DNA of 64,000 nt from Tellurirhabdus rosea (GTDB taxonomy: Bacteria > Bacteroidota > Bacteroidia > Cytophagales > Spirosomataceae): the NCBI RefSeq assembly GCF_026278345.1, contig NZ_CP111085.1, positions 4,746,282 through 4,810,281 on the forward strand. The letters are read 5' to 3'. This document shows, piece by piece, positions 18,236-26,828 of the stretch (within the stretch, counting starts at the first letter, position 1; each line of letters begins with the position of its first letter). The notes beneath the pieces were generated by a model. It was given only the letters and a program-made list of their open reading frames with translations. It ran no database searches and had not been told where the DNA came from. The position numbers and the translations under genes are program-made.

Positions 18236-19447
18236 TCATTGTAGTAGATAACTCACCTCTGCCCGAAAACGCCGGTCGGCGGGGGAAAGTTTCTCAAAAG
18301 CACGGGCGGAGATTTTTATGACGACGCGGTCGTTGATGCTCGTATCCGGCAGGCGACCAATTACTTTGACCCAGATCGACTGGTTGTTCATGGCGTTGCG
18401 GACCAGCACCAGCGTCCCGATGGGAGCCGTGCGGTGCAGGGCGAGGTACTTGTTGGTGTTGTCGCTCTGGTCGATCAGTTCGGCAATGCCGATTTCCGAG
18501 ATGCGACGGGCGTTGGTTCCGGCGTTGGGCAGCGGATTGGTGTCGCCCGGCCGGATAACGCGCGGTTCGGCCGAGGCGGAGGCTTCCGGTTCACCCGTCC
18601 GCCCGCTTTCCGGACGGGGGGCTTCGGTGCGGGGTTTGTCGGCCGAGGCTACTTCTTCGGCGGGGCGGGTTCGGGCGGCCTCCGACTTCTCGGAAGCGGG
18701 TTTGGACACGTCGGGGCGGACGACCCGCGGGGGCGTTACCTGCGTCGATTCGGGTTTGGCCGGGGCCGTTGTCGTTTTGGCAACGGTATTTTTGACCGAA
18801 GGCGTCCGTTCGCGCCAGGCTTTTTCGCTGACAATGAGCGGCTGACCGGCCACCACCCTGTCGGCGGACAGGTTGTTCCAGCGGCGCAGTTCGTCCATCG
18901 AAACGCCGTAGCGGTTGGCGAGGCTGTACAGCGTCTGACCGGACTCTACCTGATGAATGCCGCCGTTGGGATTCTCCGGCCGACGGTCCGCGGTTTTTTC
19001 CCGTTTCTCGATCCGGTCGGCCTGTTTTTCTTTCAGGTCGCTCGCCACTTCCGTCCGGCGTACATCTTTCTGAATGGCTTTTTCCTCGCGTTTGTCGGCT
19101 TTCGCGACTTCGCGATTTTCCTTCTGGATGGCTTTTTCTTCTTTTTTAAGGGCTTTTTCAATCGCCTTTTCATCCCGGCGGGCAATGCTGGTCACCGGGA
19201 CACGGACGAGCTGGTCGTAGCGGACGTTATCGGTCAGGCCCGGGTTGGCGTCGCGGATCGCCTGCACCGACGTTTTGTAGCGCCGAACCAGCGAGTAAAG
19301 TGTCTGCCCTTCGCCGACGCGGTGGAGGACATAAAGCTTTCCGTCTTTTTTTTCGACGCCGATCGAATCAACAGGGGACGGGGACGGGGTGGCGCCGGCC
19401 GTCGTAAGGGCCGTTGCGCCAATCAACACCAGCAGGAGTCGTTTCAT
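18236..19447 (-). CDS. LysM-domain protein with RlpA-like barrel
   Basis: Exported cell-wall-associated protein of about 403 residues. A signal peptide (KRLLLVLIGATALTTAGA) is followed by LysM 1 (about 40-85, VGEGQTLYSLVRRYKTSVQAI), a Lys/Glu-rich coiled linker with repeated EKAIQKE-type words, LysM 2 (about 165-210, VESGQTLYSLANRYGVSMDEL), a Pro/Thr/Glu-rich spacer, and a C-terminal double-psi beta-barrel (about 310-400, KYLALHRTAPIGTLVLVRNA and VIGRLPDTSINDRVVIKIS) like RlpA. LysM domains bind peptidoglycan. RlpA barrels can act as lytic transglycosylases, which is not shown here. Possible starts at 19462 overlap the upstream gene; 19447 was preferred. Confidence 0.85.
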   Translation of the reverse strand: MKRLLLVLIGATALTTAGATPSPSPVDSIGVEKKDGKLYVLHRVGEGQTLYSLVRRYKTSVQAIRDANPGLTDNVRYDQLVRVPVTSIARRDEKAIEKALKKEEKAIQKENREVAKADKREEKAIQKDVRRTEVASDLKEKQADRIEKREKTADRRPENPNGGIHQVESGQTLYSLANRYGVSMDELRRWNNLSADRVVAGQPLIVSEKAWRERTPSVKNTVAKTTTAPAKPESTQVTPPRVVRPDVSKPASEKSEAARTRPAEEVASADKPRTEAPRPESGRTGEPEASASAEPRVIRPGDTNPLPNAGTNARRISEIGIAELIDQSDNTNKYLALHRTAPIGTLVLVRNAMNNQSIWVKVIGRLPDTSINDRVVIKISARAFEKLSPADRRFRAEVSYLLQ

Positions 19448-19451
19448 GGTG

Positions 19452-20255
19452 CTATTCATCAATAAAAAAACCAGTCAGTTGGGTAGGTTCCGTAAGTACA
19501 AGAAGCTGATTTTGCCACAGACAGAAGGCCGTTGCGTCGGTGCCGGTACCGGCGGCATTGACCGCTAACGGCTGATGCAGCCGGATGCGCGCCTGTCGGT
19601 CGGAAACCAGCAAAAACGCTTCTGTTGGGCTATTTTCGGTGTAAACATAATACGAAAAAAGAATCTTGTCGCCAACTTCTGCGTAATGCAGCCGCTCAAA
19701 AGGCGTCTGGCCGGTTACTTTTTTTACAAAACGGTCAACTACGGGCCAATATTGGCTGTTGCGGTGATAAAGGACGGGGTATTTCAGCCGGTCGTCCGGT
19801 CCCGGAAGGAGTGGGGCGGAGCCGGTCTGCGGCCGACCGCTTTGGAGGTCAAAAAAGACCGACGGATGGCCGCTTTCCGACGGGGCCGTTGGCCGGGCTT
19901 CTACCTGAATGCCGTCGCAGGACAGCAGGAGGTGGTTGGGCCATTCCCAGCGCGTGTGGCCCATGTCGGGGTCAAAACAACCCAGCGCTGTAGGCACCGG
20001 CAGGCGTTCGTTGCCCAGCCGGTGGTACAGCGCCAGCCCGTTCCAGACGCCCATCACCGACGATGACCAGGGCAATTCGGCCGTTTCAGAAGACAGGATT
20101 TGTCCTTCGGGCAGCGACATGGCCGAGATGCCCAGCCGTCGCGCCTCGCCGTCGCGCCATTCCACCAGCACCCGACCGGGCGCGCCGGAAACCTGTTCGA
20201 ACAACAACCGCCAGACAGGGGCGGGGAAGGAGTGGGAGAAGGCGATGGGAAGCAT
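19452..20255 (-). CDS. Conserved hypothetical protein, DUF4905-like
   Basis: A 267-residue protein without signal peptide. The start was set at MLPIAFSHSFPAPVWRLLF (20255), since the longer frame to 20327 runs into an inverted repeat. Repeated W-containing strands (VLVEWRDGEARRL, VMGVWNGLALYH, HTRWEWPNHLL) suggest a beta-propeller-like fold. It resembles the Bacteroidota family DUF4905, from memory of that family only. It is immediately upstream of the LysM gene, so the two are probably cotranscribed. Confidence 0.65.
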   Translation of the reverse strand: MLPIAFSHSFPAPVWRLLFEQVSGAPGRVLVEWRDGEARRLGISAMSLPEGQILSSETAELPWSSSVMGVWNGLALYHRLGNERLPVPTALGCFDPDMGHTRWEWPNHLLLSCDGIQVEARPTAPSESGHPSVFFDLQSGRPQTGSAPLLPGPDDRLKYPVLYHRNSQYWPVVDRFVKKVTGQTPFERLHYAEVGDKILFSYYVYTENSPTEAFLLVSDRQARIRLHQPLAVNAAGTGTDATAFCLWQNQLLVLTEPTQLTGFFIDE

Positions 20256-20259
20256 AGGT

Positions 20260-20356
20260 CGAATGTTGAATGATGGAATGATTGATTGTTGAATGCGCGA
20301 ATCAGGGGCAGCGGCGCCCTTAATCAATCATTCTGTCATTCAACATTCAATCATTC
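20260..20356. repeat. Inverted repeat between divergent genes (IR-8)
   Basis: Arms of GAATGTTGAATGA words match at about 25 of 27 positions (left from 20260, right ending near 20356). It sits between the divergent starts of the DUF4905-like gene (-) and kdsB (+), so it overlaps the promoter region rather than a 3' end. Confidence 0.8.
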
Positions 20357-20363
20357 CAATGTG

Positions 20364-20370
20364 TACCTTG
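20364..20370 (+). promoter_or_regulatory. Candidate -7 box for kdsB
   Basis: TACCTTG (20364-20370) resembles TAnnTTTG with one change and lies 20 nt before the GTG start at 20391, directly after the right arm of an inverted repeat. Confidence 0.35.
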
Positions 20371-20390
20371 CGCCAAAAATAAAGTTATCC

Positions 20391-21131
20391 GTGAAACTAT
20401 TGGGAATAATTCCGGCCCGGCATGCTTCGACGCGGTTCCCGGCGAAGGCACTGGCCGATATTGGTGGTAAAACGATGATTCAGCGGGTGGTGGAGCAGGC
20501 CCGGAAAGCGGACGGGCTCAGCCGCGTGGTAGTAGCTACCGACCATCCCGAAATTTTTGACCACGTCCGGGCTTTTGGCGGGGAGGTCGTCCTGACAGGC
20601 ACCCACCACCAGAGCGGCACCGACCGCTGTTTTGAGGCGCTGCAAACCCTCGGGGAATCGTTTGATTACGTAATGAATATCCAGGGCGACGAGCCGTTTA
20701 TCCAGCCGCAGCAGATCGAACGGCTGGCGTCGGTGCTCGACGGCACGACGGAACTGGCGACGCTGGTGAAAAGGGTGGAGGATGCCGAAACGCTGGTGAA
20801 TACCAGTACGCCGAAGGTCGTGCTGAACGCCCGGGGCGAGGCTTTGTATTTCAGCCGGCAGACCATTCCGTTTCAGCGGGATGCACCTCCCGAGGACTGG
20901 CTGGCGAATCACACCTATTACAAACACATCGGCATTTATGCCTACCGGGCCGACGTGCTGGCCGAAATCACGCAGCTGCCGCCTTCGTCGCTGGAAAAAG
21001 CCGAGGCGCTGGAACAGCTCCGCTGGCTGGAAAACGGGTATCGCATCCGGGCCGTTGTGACGGAATTTGACAGCCACGGCATCGACACGCCCGACGATTT
21101 ACGGCGCGTCGCGGCCCGTTTTCTGGTCTGA
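20391..21131 (+). CDS. kdsB: 3-deoxy-manno-octulosonate cytidylyltransferase KdsB
   Basis: Activates Kdo as CMP-Kdo for lipopolysaccharide core synthesis in the cytoplasm. The start is a GTG at 20391 (VKLLGIIPARHASTRFPAKALADIGGK), giving 246 residues, the normal KdsB length. Upstream in-frame ATGs would translate an inverted repeat. Conserved blocks are IPARHASTRFPAK (nucleotide loop), VVATDHPEI, TGTHHQSGTDRCFEA, YVMNIQGDEPFI (metal Asp), NPKVV-like TPKVVLNARGEALYFSRQTIPF and HIGIYAYR. The next gene downstream is porX, 126 bp away. Confidence 0.95.
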   Translation: MKLLGIIPARHASTRFPAKALADIGGKTMIQRVVEQARKADGLSRVVVATDHPEIFDHVRAFGGEVVLTGTHHQSGTDRCFEALQTLGESFDYVMNIQGDEPFIQPQQIERLASVLDGTTELATLVKRVEDAETLVNTSTPKVVLNARGEALYFSRQTIPFQRDAPPEDWLANHTYYKHIGIYAYRADVLAEITQLPPSSLEKAEALEQLRWLENGYRIRAVVTEFDSHGIDTPDDLRRVAARFLV

Positions 21132-21257
21132 ACCATTCTGTTAAAAAAACTTAAACGGAGCGTCGGCCGAACCGCCTGAACAGTTTTGAACGTTCGGAGT
21201 TAAAATCATATCCTATCCGCGGGTTTTGCAACCCCATAAAAATTAGGCAATTACCTT

Positions 21258-22817
21258 ATGCAGAATTATTCGATACTTTGGGCCGACGACGAAATTGATT
21301 TGCTGAAACCGCATATTCTGTTTCTTAAGAACAAAGGATACCAGGTCACTCCGGTCAATAGCGGGGCCGACGCGCTGGAAAAAGTGGAGCAGGAAAAGTT
21401 CGATCTGGTTTTTCTGGACGAGATGATGCCCGGCATGACCGGACTGGAAACCCTGCAGCAGATCAAGCTGGTCCGTCCGACCCTGCCGGTGGTGATGATT
21501 ACCAAAAGCGAAGAGGAACACATCATGGAAGAAGCCATTGGTTCCAAAATCGCCGACTACCTCATCAAGCCGCTGAATCCAAACCAGATTCTTCTTTCGG
21601 TCAAAAAGATTCTCGATAACAAGCGGCTGGTCACCGAACGGACCAACATCGGCTACCAGCAGGATTTCCGGAACCTCGCCATGCAGTACAACGACCGCAT
21701 CGGGCATGAGGAGTGGGCCGACATTTACAAGAAGCTGATTTTCTGGGAACTCGAACTCGACGGCGCGCAGGACCGCAGCATGGCCGAGGTGTTCGGCATG
21801 CAGAAAAGCGAGGCCAACGCCACCTTCTGCAAGTTCGTGATGGACAATTACGAGGACTGGCTCAACGATCCCAAGGCCGACAAGCCCCTGATGTCACACC
21901 AGCTCATGCGGAAAAAAGTGTTCCCGCTCGTGGAGCAGAATGCCGCCCCGCTGTTTTTTATCCTGGTCGACAACCTGCGGTACGACCAGTGGAAGATCAT
22001 CGAGCCGCTGCTGACAGACTTCTTCACGGTCGAAGAAGAATCGCCCTACTACTCGATCCTGCCTACTACGACGGCTTTTGCCCGAAACGCCATCTTCTCG
22101 GGTATGCTGCCCAGCGAAATGGAAAAGCGGCACCCGGACCTGTGGGTAAACGATGAAAACGACGAGGAGGGACTCAACAACAACGAAGACCAGTTTCTGA
22201 AACGGCAGATCGAACAGGCGCGCCTGAACACGAAGTTCTCGTACCACAAGATTCTGAACACAAACCAGGGCAAATCGCTGGTCGATAACTTCAGCAATCT
22301 GATGCAGAACGGGCTGAACGTCATCGTGTACAACTTCGTGGACATGCTCTCGCACGCCCGCACGGACATGGCGATGATCAAGGAGCTGGCCCCCGACGAG
22401 CGGGCCTACCGCTCCATCACGCGGTCGTGGTTCCTGCATTCGCCCTTGCTGGAGCTGGTGCGGAAGATTGCCGAAAAAGGCGGACGGCTTATCATCACGA
22501 CCGACCACGGCATGATCCGGGTGCAGAAACCGGCCAAGATCGTCGGCTATCGCGAAACGAACACGAACCTGCGCTACAAACAAGGCAAGAACCTGGGCTT
22601 CGACGAAAATCACCTTTTTGTCTGCCGCAAGCCCGAGCGCTTCTTCCTGCCCCGCATCAACGTTTCGACGGCCTACGTCTTCACGCTGGAGGATTATTTC
22701 TTCGCGTACCCGAACAACTATAATTACTACGTCAACTACTACCGCGACACGTTCCAGCACGGCGGCGTCTCACTCGAAGAAGTCATCATCCCCTTCGCGT
22801 ACCTGACCAGTAAATAG
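21258..22817 (+). CDS. porX: PorX: response regulator with PglZ phosphatase-like output domain
   Basis: A 519-residue regulator. Residues 1-120 form a receiver domain with the acidic pair D10/D11, phosphoacceptor D54 (VFLDEMMPGMTG) and K104-like PLNP region. Residues about 205-519 form a PglZ alkaline-phosphatase-superfamily domain with metal-ligand motifs D238 (LVDNLRYDQW) and D416-H417 (TTDHGM). In Porphyromonas and Flavobacterium, PorX activates type IX secretion and gliding genes with its kinase PorY and has nucleotide phosphodiesterase activity (established for the family). No kinase is adjacent. A histidine kinase lies at 35745-37055. Confidence 0.93.
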   Translation: MQNYSILWADDEIDLLKPHILFLKNKGYQVTPVNSGADALEKVEQEKFDLVFLDEMMPGMTGLETLQQIKLVRPTLPVVMITKSEEEHIMEEAIGSKIADYLIKPLNPNQILLSVKKILDNKRLVTERTNIGYQQDFRNLAMQYNDRIGHEEWADIYKKLIFWELELDGAQDRSMAEVFGMQKSEANATFCKFVMDNYEDWLNDPKADKPLMSHQLMRKKVFPLVEQNAAPLFFILVDNLRYDQWKIIEPLLTDFFTVEEESPYYSILPTTTAFARNAIFSGMLPSEMEKRHPDLWVNDENDEEGLNNNEDQFLKRQIEQARLNTKFSYHKILNTNQGKSLVDNFSNLMQNGLNVIVYNFVDMLSHARTDMAMIKELAPDERAYRSITRSWFLHSPLLELVRKIAEKGGRLIITTDHGMIRVQKPAKIVGYRETNTNLRYKQGKNLGFDENHLFVCRKPERFFLPRINVSTAYVFTLEDYFFAYPNNYNYYVNYYRDTFQHGGVSLEEVIIPFAYLTSK

Positions 22818-22934
22818 TTAAGAGTTAGGGTTATGAGTTAAAAGTAGAGGCTCCGCCGGGTCAAAACCTCAACCGGCGGAGCCTCTACTTTTAACTCATA
22901 ACTCATAACTCTTAACTCTTAATTTTTAACTTCT
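22816..22934. repeat. Long inverted repeat between convergent genes (IR-9)
   Basis: Inner perfect 29-bp arms 22831-22859 and 22873-22901 (stem GGCTCCGCCGG/CCGGCGGAGCC), extended outward by GTTATGAG/GTTAAGAG words in unequal number. The right arm overlaps the stop codon of ftsE (22919-22921). Confidence 0.93.
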
Positions 22935-23599
22935 TCCACCCTCCCTTCCTCGCACCGCAAAATCCGGGCGGGGTATTTTTTTAGGAAGTCGTAGTTGTGG
23001 GTGGCCATCAGGACGGCGGTGCCGGAATTGTTGATGGTCTGGAAAACCTGCATGATCTGTTCACCTACGACGGGGTCCAGGTTTCCGGTCGGTTCGTCGG
23101 CGATAAGGATCATCGGTTCGTTGAGCATGGCCCGGGCGACCACGACCCGCTGCTGCTCGCCGCCCGACATCTGGTGCGGCATTTTTCGGTGCGCCGAACT
23201 GAGTCCCACCTGCATGAGCACTTCCGAAATGCGGTTGCGCATCTTGGTTTTGTCGGTCCAGCCGGTCGCTTTCAGCACAAACAGAAGGTTGTCTTCCACG
23301 TTCCGGTCCATGAACAACTGAAAGTCCTGGAAGACAATGCCAATTTTGCGGCGCAGGTACGGCACATCCGTCGGCTTCAGTTTTTCGAGCGAATACCCCG
23401 CAACCATGCCTTTGCCGGCCTGAAGCCAGAGGTCGGCGTAAAGTGTTTTCAGCAGCGAACTTTTGCCGCTGCCGGTCCGGCCAATCAGAAAGACAAAATC
23501 CCCTTTATCAACGTCGAACGACACGTCGGCGAGAACAATCTTGGTGCCCTGAAAAATATCAGCGTTGTGGAGGGAGAGGACGGGGTCGGAGGAGAACAT
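22919..23599 (-). CDS. ftsE: Cell-division ABC ATP-binding protein FtsE
   Basis: A 226-residue ATPase that, with FtsX, couples cell division to peptidoglycan hydrolase activation at the inner membrane. All nucleotide-binding motifs are intact: Walker A GRTGSGKS (about 39-46), Q-loop IVFQDFQLF, signature MSGGEQQR, Walker [12 protein letters not shown] and H-loop MATHNYDF. The FtsE-typical [14 protein letters not shown] and DRNVEDNL are present. No ftsX is adjacent. An inverted repeat lies on each side of the gene. The C-terminal residues EVKN come from the repeat arm. Confidence 0.9.
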   Translation of the reverse strand: MFSSDPVLSLHNADIFQGTKIVLADVSFDVDKGDFVFLIGRTGSGKSSLLKTLYADLWLQAGKGMVAGYSLEKLKPTDVPYLRRKIGIVFQDFQLFMDRNVEDNLLFVLKATGWTDKTKMRNRISEVLMQVGLSSAHRKMPHQMSGGEQQRVVVARAMLNEPMILIADEPTGNLDPVVGEQIMQVFQTINNSGTAVLMATHNYDFLKKYPARILRCEEGRVEEVKN

Positions 23600-23602
23600 A
23601 AA

Positions 23603-23720
23603 GTTAATTATGAGTTAAGAGTTAAGAATTAAGAGTCAGGCTTCGCCAAAACTTAGGTACCTAGCGAAGCCTACCGCCGCGGCGGACCGCTTTTAATTCT
23701 TAACTCATAATTCTTAATTC
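23603..23720. repeat. Inverted repeat upstream of ftsE, downstream of transaldolase (IR-10)
   Basis: Outer arms consist of GAATTAAGAATTATGAGTTA-type words (left 23603-23640, right 23691-23720); the inner stem is GGCTTCGC/GCGAAGCC. One side carries an extra GC module (23673-23690) nearly identical to those at 4910 and 41683, making the hairpin asymmetric. Confidence 0.85.
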
Positions 23721-23724
23721 AAAA

Positions 23725-24381
23725 CTACAGGGCGGCTTTCTTGTGGTCGGCCAGGAACTTGGCGAGGCCGATGTCGGTCAGCGGATGGTTGAGCAGGGCG
23801 GTGATGGCGCTCAGCGGGCCGGTCATCACGTCGGCACCTACTTCGGCGCACTGGATGATGTGCATCGGGTGACGGATGGAGGCCGCCAGCACTTCCGTGC
23901 CGTAGCTGTAATTGCGGTAGATGGTCACAATCTGCTCAATGAGGGCAACTCCGTCGGTAGAAACGTCGTCCAGACGGCCCACGAAAGGTGAGACGTACGA
24001 GGCACCGGCTTTGGCGGCCAGCAGGGCCTGACCCGCCGAGAAGATCAGCGTGCAGTTGGTCCGGATGCCTTTTTCGGAGAAATATTTCAGCGCCTTCACG
24101 CCGTCTTTGATCATGGGAATCTTCACGACGATCTTCTCGTCCAGCTCGGCCAGTTCTTCGCCTTCGCGGATCATTTCGTCGAGGGTAGTGCCGATTACCT
24201 CCGCGCTCACGTCGCCGTCCACGATGTCGCAGATGGCTTTGTAGTGCTTCATGACGTTGTCTTTGCCCGTGATGCCTTCTTTGGCCATGAGCGAGGGGTT
24301 GGTCGTTACGCCGTCCAGGACGCCAAGTTCCTGAGCTTCGCGGATGTCGTTCAGGTTAGCGGTATCGATGAAAAATTTCAT
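23725..24381 (-). CDS. fsa: Fructose-6-phosphate aldolase/small transaldolase
   Basis: A 218-residue TIM-barrel enzyme of the compact transaldolase subfamily. It begins [16 protein letters not shown] and [17 protein letters not shown], carries the Schiff-base Lys in [17 protein letters not shown], and shows [31 protein letters not shown] and the [17 protein letters not shown] block. It acts either in the non-oxidative pentose phosphate pathway or as a dihydroxyacetone aldolase; sequence alone does not decide. With zwf and rpiB elsewhere in the window it fits pentose phosphate metabolism. Confidence 0.93.
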   Translation of the reverse strand: MKFFIDTANLNDIREAQELGVLDGVTTNPSLMAKEGITGKDNVMKHYKAICDIVDGDVSAEVIGTTLDEMIREGEELAELDEKIVVKIPMIKDGVKALKYFSEKGIRTNCTLIFSAGQALLAAKAGASYVSPFVGRLDDVSTDGVALIEQIVTIYRNYSYGTEVLAASIRHPMHIIQCAEVGADVMTGPLSAITALLNHPLTDIGLAKFLADHKKAAL

Positions 24382-24617
24382 TGGAGCTAAAAATTACAAA
24401 GAGTACGGGTTCGCAGAATGGCAGAACTCCCCGCAAAAATAGAGAATCTCGCCGGACTCGTTTGGTTTTTTTCGGGCAGGTTGAAATTACTTCGCGGCAA
24501 TCGATTGAATGGCATCGGCGCGGGAACGCTGCAGGGTTGTCGGGGGCGGACAATCCGGGCGAAGCGGCGAATCGGAAAAAGGCGGATGGGAGACGGGCGG
24601 TCGGCCCGAAAGGGCAA

Positions 24618-24715
24618 AAAAAATGGCAAACCGAGTGTCTCACCGCTCAACCACCTACCCTTGCTTCGGTCAAGACCTGGGGGATTCAGCAGGAGCTGGT
24701 AGCACCGATTTGCCG
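24618..24715 (-). ncRNA. ffs: Signal recognition particle RNA (4.5S type)
   Basis: A small SRP RNA of about 98 nt is supported on the minus strand. The apical domain reads CCAGGTCTTGACCGAAGCAA (around 24675 to 24656), which has the conserved CAGGTC and GAAGCA sides of the Ffh-binding loop. The ends pair: GGCAAATCGGTG (5', from about 24713) with CACTCGGTTTGCC (3', to about 24625). A run of eight T follows at 24623-24616. It has an excellent promoter directly upstream. It lies in an otherwise gene-free stretch between the transaldolase and TPR lipoprotein genes. Confidence 0.8.
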
Positions 24716-24718
24716 ATG

Positions 24719-24748
24719 CAAAAGTAGCGGAATTATGCCGGAAATCAA
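24719..24748 (-). promoter_or_regulatory. Promoter of the SRP RNA gene
   Basis: On the minus strand: TTG (24748-24746), a 19-nt spacer, and TACTTTTG (24726-24719). This is a full match to the Bacteroidota vegetative promoter and ends about 4 nt before the predicted RNA 5' end. Confidence 0.75.
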
Positions 24749-24775
24749 GCGGTGGAGCGTATTTTTGTCGAAAAA

Positions 24776-25555
24776 ATGAAAAAGCTGATGAGCGAAATAA
24801 AGCTAAATACAGAGAGAACAGAGCGTTACGCGGAGAAAACAAAGATTCTCGGTGCCCTCCGTGTGATTCTCGGACTTCTCTTTGGTTTGACCCTCTTTTC
24901 CTGCACCTCGTCCGACGCTAAACTGGAAGAAGGGCGCACGCTGATGCGGCAGGGCAAATTCCGGGACGCCATTCAGCCCCTGAACCAGGCCATCGAGGCG
25001 AATAATGAGAACTACCAGGCGTTCAATACCCGCGGGGTCGCTTATTTTGAATCGAAAGAATACGCCAACGCCCTGCTCGATTACGAACAGGCCATCCGCC
25101 TGAAGCCCGATTTCTACCAGCCCTACTACAACCGGGCGAAGCTGAAAGTAGCCCAGGGCAACGCCAACGAGGCCCTGAAAGATTATGCCGATGCCATCCG
25201 GCTGGCACCTGACACGGCCGACATCTACCTCGACCGCGGCCAGCTCTTCGCCCAGATGGGTAACCTGCCGTCGGCGATGGCGGATTTCGAAAAAACCATC
25301 CAGCTCGATGCGGGCAACGCGTTCGGCTTTTTTAACCGGGGCAACATTCGCTTCCAGCAGGAAGAGTACCCGGCTGCCCTCCAGGACTTCACGAAAGCCG
25401 TTCAACTGGACCCGAAGTTCGGGAAGGCGTTCAACGCGCTGGGCGTAACCCAGATCATGACCGAGCAGCGTGAAGCAGGCTGCCTGAGCCTCAAACAGGC
25501 CCAGAAACTTGGCTACGCCGACGCGGCAGCCTTCATTCAGCAGTATTGCCAGTGA
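24776..25555 (+). CDS. TPR-repeat lipoprotein
   Basis: About 259 residues from ATG 24776 (24788 is an alternative). A long charged N-terminus leads to a hydrophobic segment and lipobox Cys (GLTLFSC). Then five or so tetratricopeptide repeats span most of the protein (AFNTRGVAYFESKEYANALLDYEQAIRLKP, YYNRAKLKVAQGNANEALKDYADAIRLAP, and later copies), ending in ADAAAFIQQYCQ. TPR lipoproteins usually scaffold envelope complexes. The unusual pre-lipobox region (residues 10-30) is encoded by a decayed word-type inverted repeat at about 24808-24886. Confidence 0.82.
   Translation: MKKLMSEIKLNTERTERYAEKTKILGALRVILGLLFGLTLFSCTSSDAKLEEGRTLMRQGKFRDAIQPLNQAIEANNENYQAFNTRGVAYFESKEYANALLDYEQAIRLKPDFYQPYYNRAKLKVAQGNANEALKDYADAIRLAPDTADIYLDRGQLFAQMGNLPSAMADFEKTIQLDAGNAFGFFNRGNIRFQQEEYPAALQDFTKAVQLDPKFGKAFNALGVTQIMTEQREAGCLSLKQAQKLGYADAAAFIQQYCQ
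24808..24886. repeat. Decayed inverted repeat inside the TPR lipoprotein signal region
   Basis: Left arm AGAGAGAACAGAGCG...CGGAG (from about 24811) and right arm CCTCCGTG...TTCTCTTTGG pair imperfectly (roughly two thirds of positions). It is within the coding sequence for the signal peptide. Confidence 0.45.
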
Positions 25556-25653
25556 AAAGTCAGGCCTCCGGGAGGCGAAAGTCATGAAAGTAGCTTTCCG
25601 GATTGACGAACTTTGGCTGTTAACCGGTTCTTATTCCGAATTCCGATTGCTTT

Positions 25654-26004
25654 ATGAATAAAATTATCGCCGTTATTTTCGGTATTCTTTTTCTGATTTC
25701 CGCCGCCCTTCAGTACAACGACCCCGATCCGGAAGTGTGGGTTCCCATTTACCTGTTTGGCGTGGTGGCCTGCGTGCTGGGGTATCTGCGCATCGGCAAG
25801 CCGTGGTTCTTTGCCGGGATGGCCGTTATTTATCTGGTAGCGGCGTATTTCCAGTGGCCCCCCGCTTTCGAGGGATTCCTGCTGAACGAAATGGGCATGA
25901 AGACCCTGAACGTCGAACTGGCACGGGAATCGGGCGGGCTGGCGATCTCCGGAATCGGTATGCTGCTGCTGGCCTGGGCGGTGAGCCGGAAGGCCGTGGC
26001 TTGA
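25654..26004 (+). CDS. TMEM220-like small integral membrane protein
   Basis: A 116-residue protein with four hydrophobic helices: IIAVIFGILFLISAALQYNDPDP, WVPIYLFGVVACVLGYL, WFFAGMAVIYLVAAYFQWP and ISGIGMLLLAWAVS. The LQYNDPDPxxWxxxY motif after the first helix is the mark of the transmembrane family 220. Function is unknown. It follows the TPR lipoprotein gene by 98 bp on the same strand and is convergent with the DUF1080 gene. Confidence 0.82.
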   Translation: MNKIIAVIFGILFLISAALQYNDPDPEVWVPIYLFGVVACVLGYLRIGKPWFFAGMAVIYLVAAYFQWPPAFEGFLLNEMGMKTLNVELARESGGLAISGIGMLLLAWAVSRKAVA

Positions 26005-26009
26005 TGGCA

Positions 26010-26082
26010 ATAAAAAAATTACGAATTACGGCTTCGCAGGGAAGCAATCTCCACGCAGAGCCGTCATTCGTCATTTTTAATT
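26010..26082. repeat. Inverted repeat between convergent genes
   Basis: Arms AAAATTACGAATTACGGC (left) and its near-complement (right, to about 26082) flank a short loop with CTTCGCAG/CGCAGAG. The right arm overlaps the stop of the DUF1080 gene (26077-26079). Confidence 0.8.
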
Positions 26083-26721
26083 CGTTCCCTCCAGTTCTTC
26101 AATCGTAATGTTCCGGTAGCGAATCTGCGTAATGCCCCCGCCGTGGACCTGTAGGCCGATCAGCCCCGACTGCGGAATGGACTTGTCGGGCTCGGTATAA
26201 TCGACCGTCGGGTGGCCGTTGAGCGTCAGTCGAATGCGGCCGTTCTGGCTGCGGACTTCGTACTGGTTCCAGTCGTTCAGCTTAACCCACTTCAGCGCCT
26301 GGGCGGAGTCGGGGCGGGCGAGCACCTTATCCCGCCGGGATTCGTCGTAGAGGCAGCCCCAGTATTTATCGCCGATGTCGGCCTGGTAGCCAATCATTTC
26401 GTAAGCCGGCTTGGTGTGGCGTTTGCTGTGGAACTGCACCCCGCCGTTGACAAAGCCTTTCGTGCCCGTCAGTTTGAATTGTAAGCGGAGGATAAAATTG
26501 CCGTAAGGGCGGGCGGTGGTCAGAAAGTCGTTATGCGGCACCATTTTATCGGCAAAGCCCCCGACGATAGCCCCGTCTTCAACCCGCCAGGTGTTCACTG
26601 TATCGCCCGTCCAGCCGTGGAAGTTTTTGCCGTTGAAGAGGGCGGTGGGCTTTTTGGCCGGTTGGAGCAGGAAGCCGGTTAAAGTTGCCGTTGCCAGCAC
26701 GGAGAGGAGGAAGGATTTCAT
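26077..26721 (-). CDS. DUF1080 (3-keto-disaccharide hydrolase-like) secreted protein
   Basis: A 214-residue protein with an N-terminal signal segment (SFLLSVLATATLTGFLL) and a concanavalin-like DUF1080 domain: LFNGKNFHGWTGDTVNTWRVEDGAIVGG, FILRLQFKLTGTKGFVNGGVQFHS, YEMIGYQADIGDKYWGCLYDE, DWNQYEVRSQNGRIRLTLNGHPTVDY and GLIGLQVHGGG. DUF1080 proteins act on or bind carbohydrates in the periplasm, some on 3-keto-glycosides. The adjacent ThuA/PQQ-dehydrogenase gene on the same strand supports a shared sugar-oxidation theme. A terminator separates the two. Confidence 0.87.
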   Translation of the reverse strand: MKSFLLSVLATATLTGFLLQPAKKPTALFNGKNFHGWTGDTVNTWRVEDGAIVGGFADKMVPHNDFLTTARPYGNFILRLQFKLTGTKGFVNGGVQFHSKRHTKPAYEMIGYQADIGDKYWGCLYDESRRDKVLARPDSAQALKWVKLNDWNQYEVRSQNGRIRLTLNGHPTVDYTEPDKSIPQSGLIGLQVHGGGITQIRYRNITIEELEGTN

Positions 26722-26778
26722 AAGGATACAGGACCGAATTTATCGTAAAAACAAAGGCCGCCTTGATTCTACTGTCAT

Positions 26779-26809
26779 AAAAAAAGCCGGACCTCGCGGC
26801 CCGGCTTTT
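26779..26809 (-). terminator. Rho-independent terminator of the large ThuA/PQQ gene
   Basis: The minus strand shows stem AAAAGCCGG/CCGGCTTTT followed by a T run (26785-26778), 20 nt after the stop codon at 26829. Confidence 0.85.
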
Positions 26810-26828
26810 CCTTATCAAAATGCTCCGA

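Noticed and set aside
24356-24779. Short frames on both strands between the transaldolase and TPR genes
   Set aside because: They overlap the SRP RNA gene and its promoter and have low-complexity translations.
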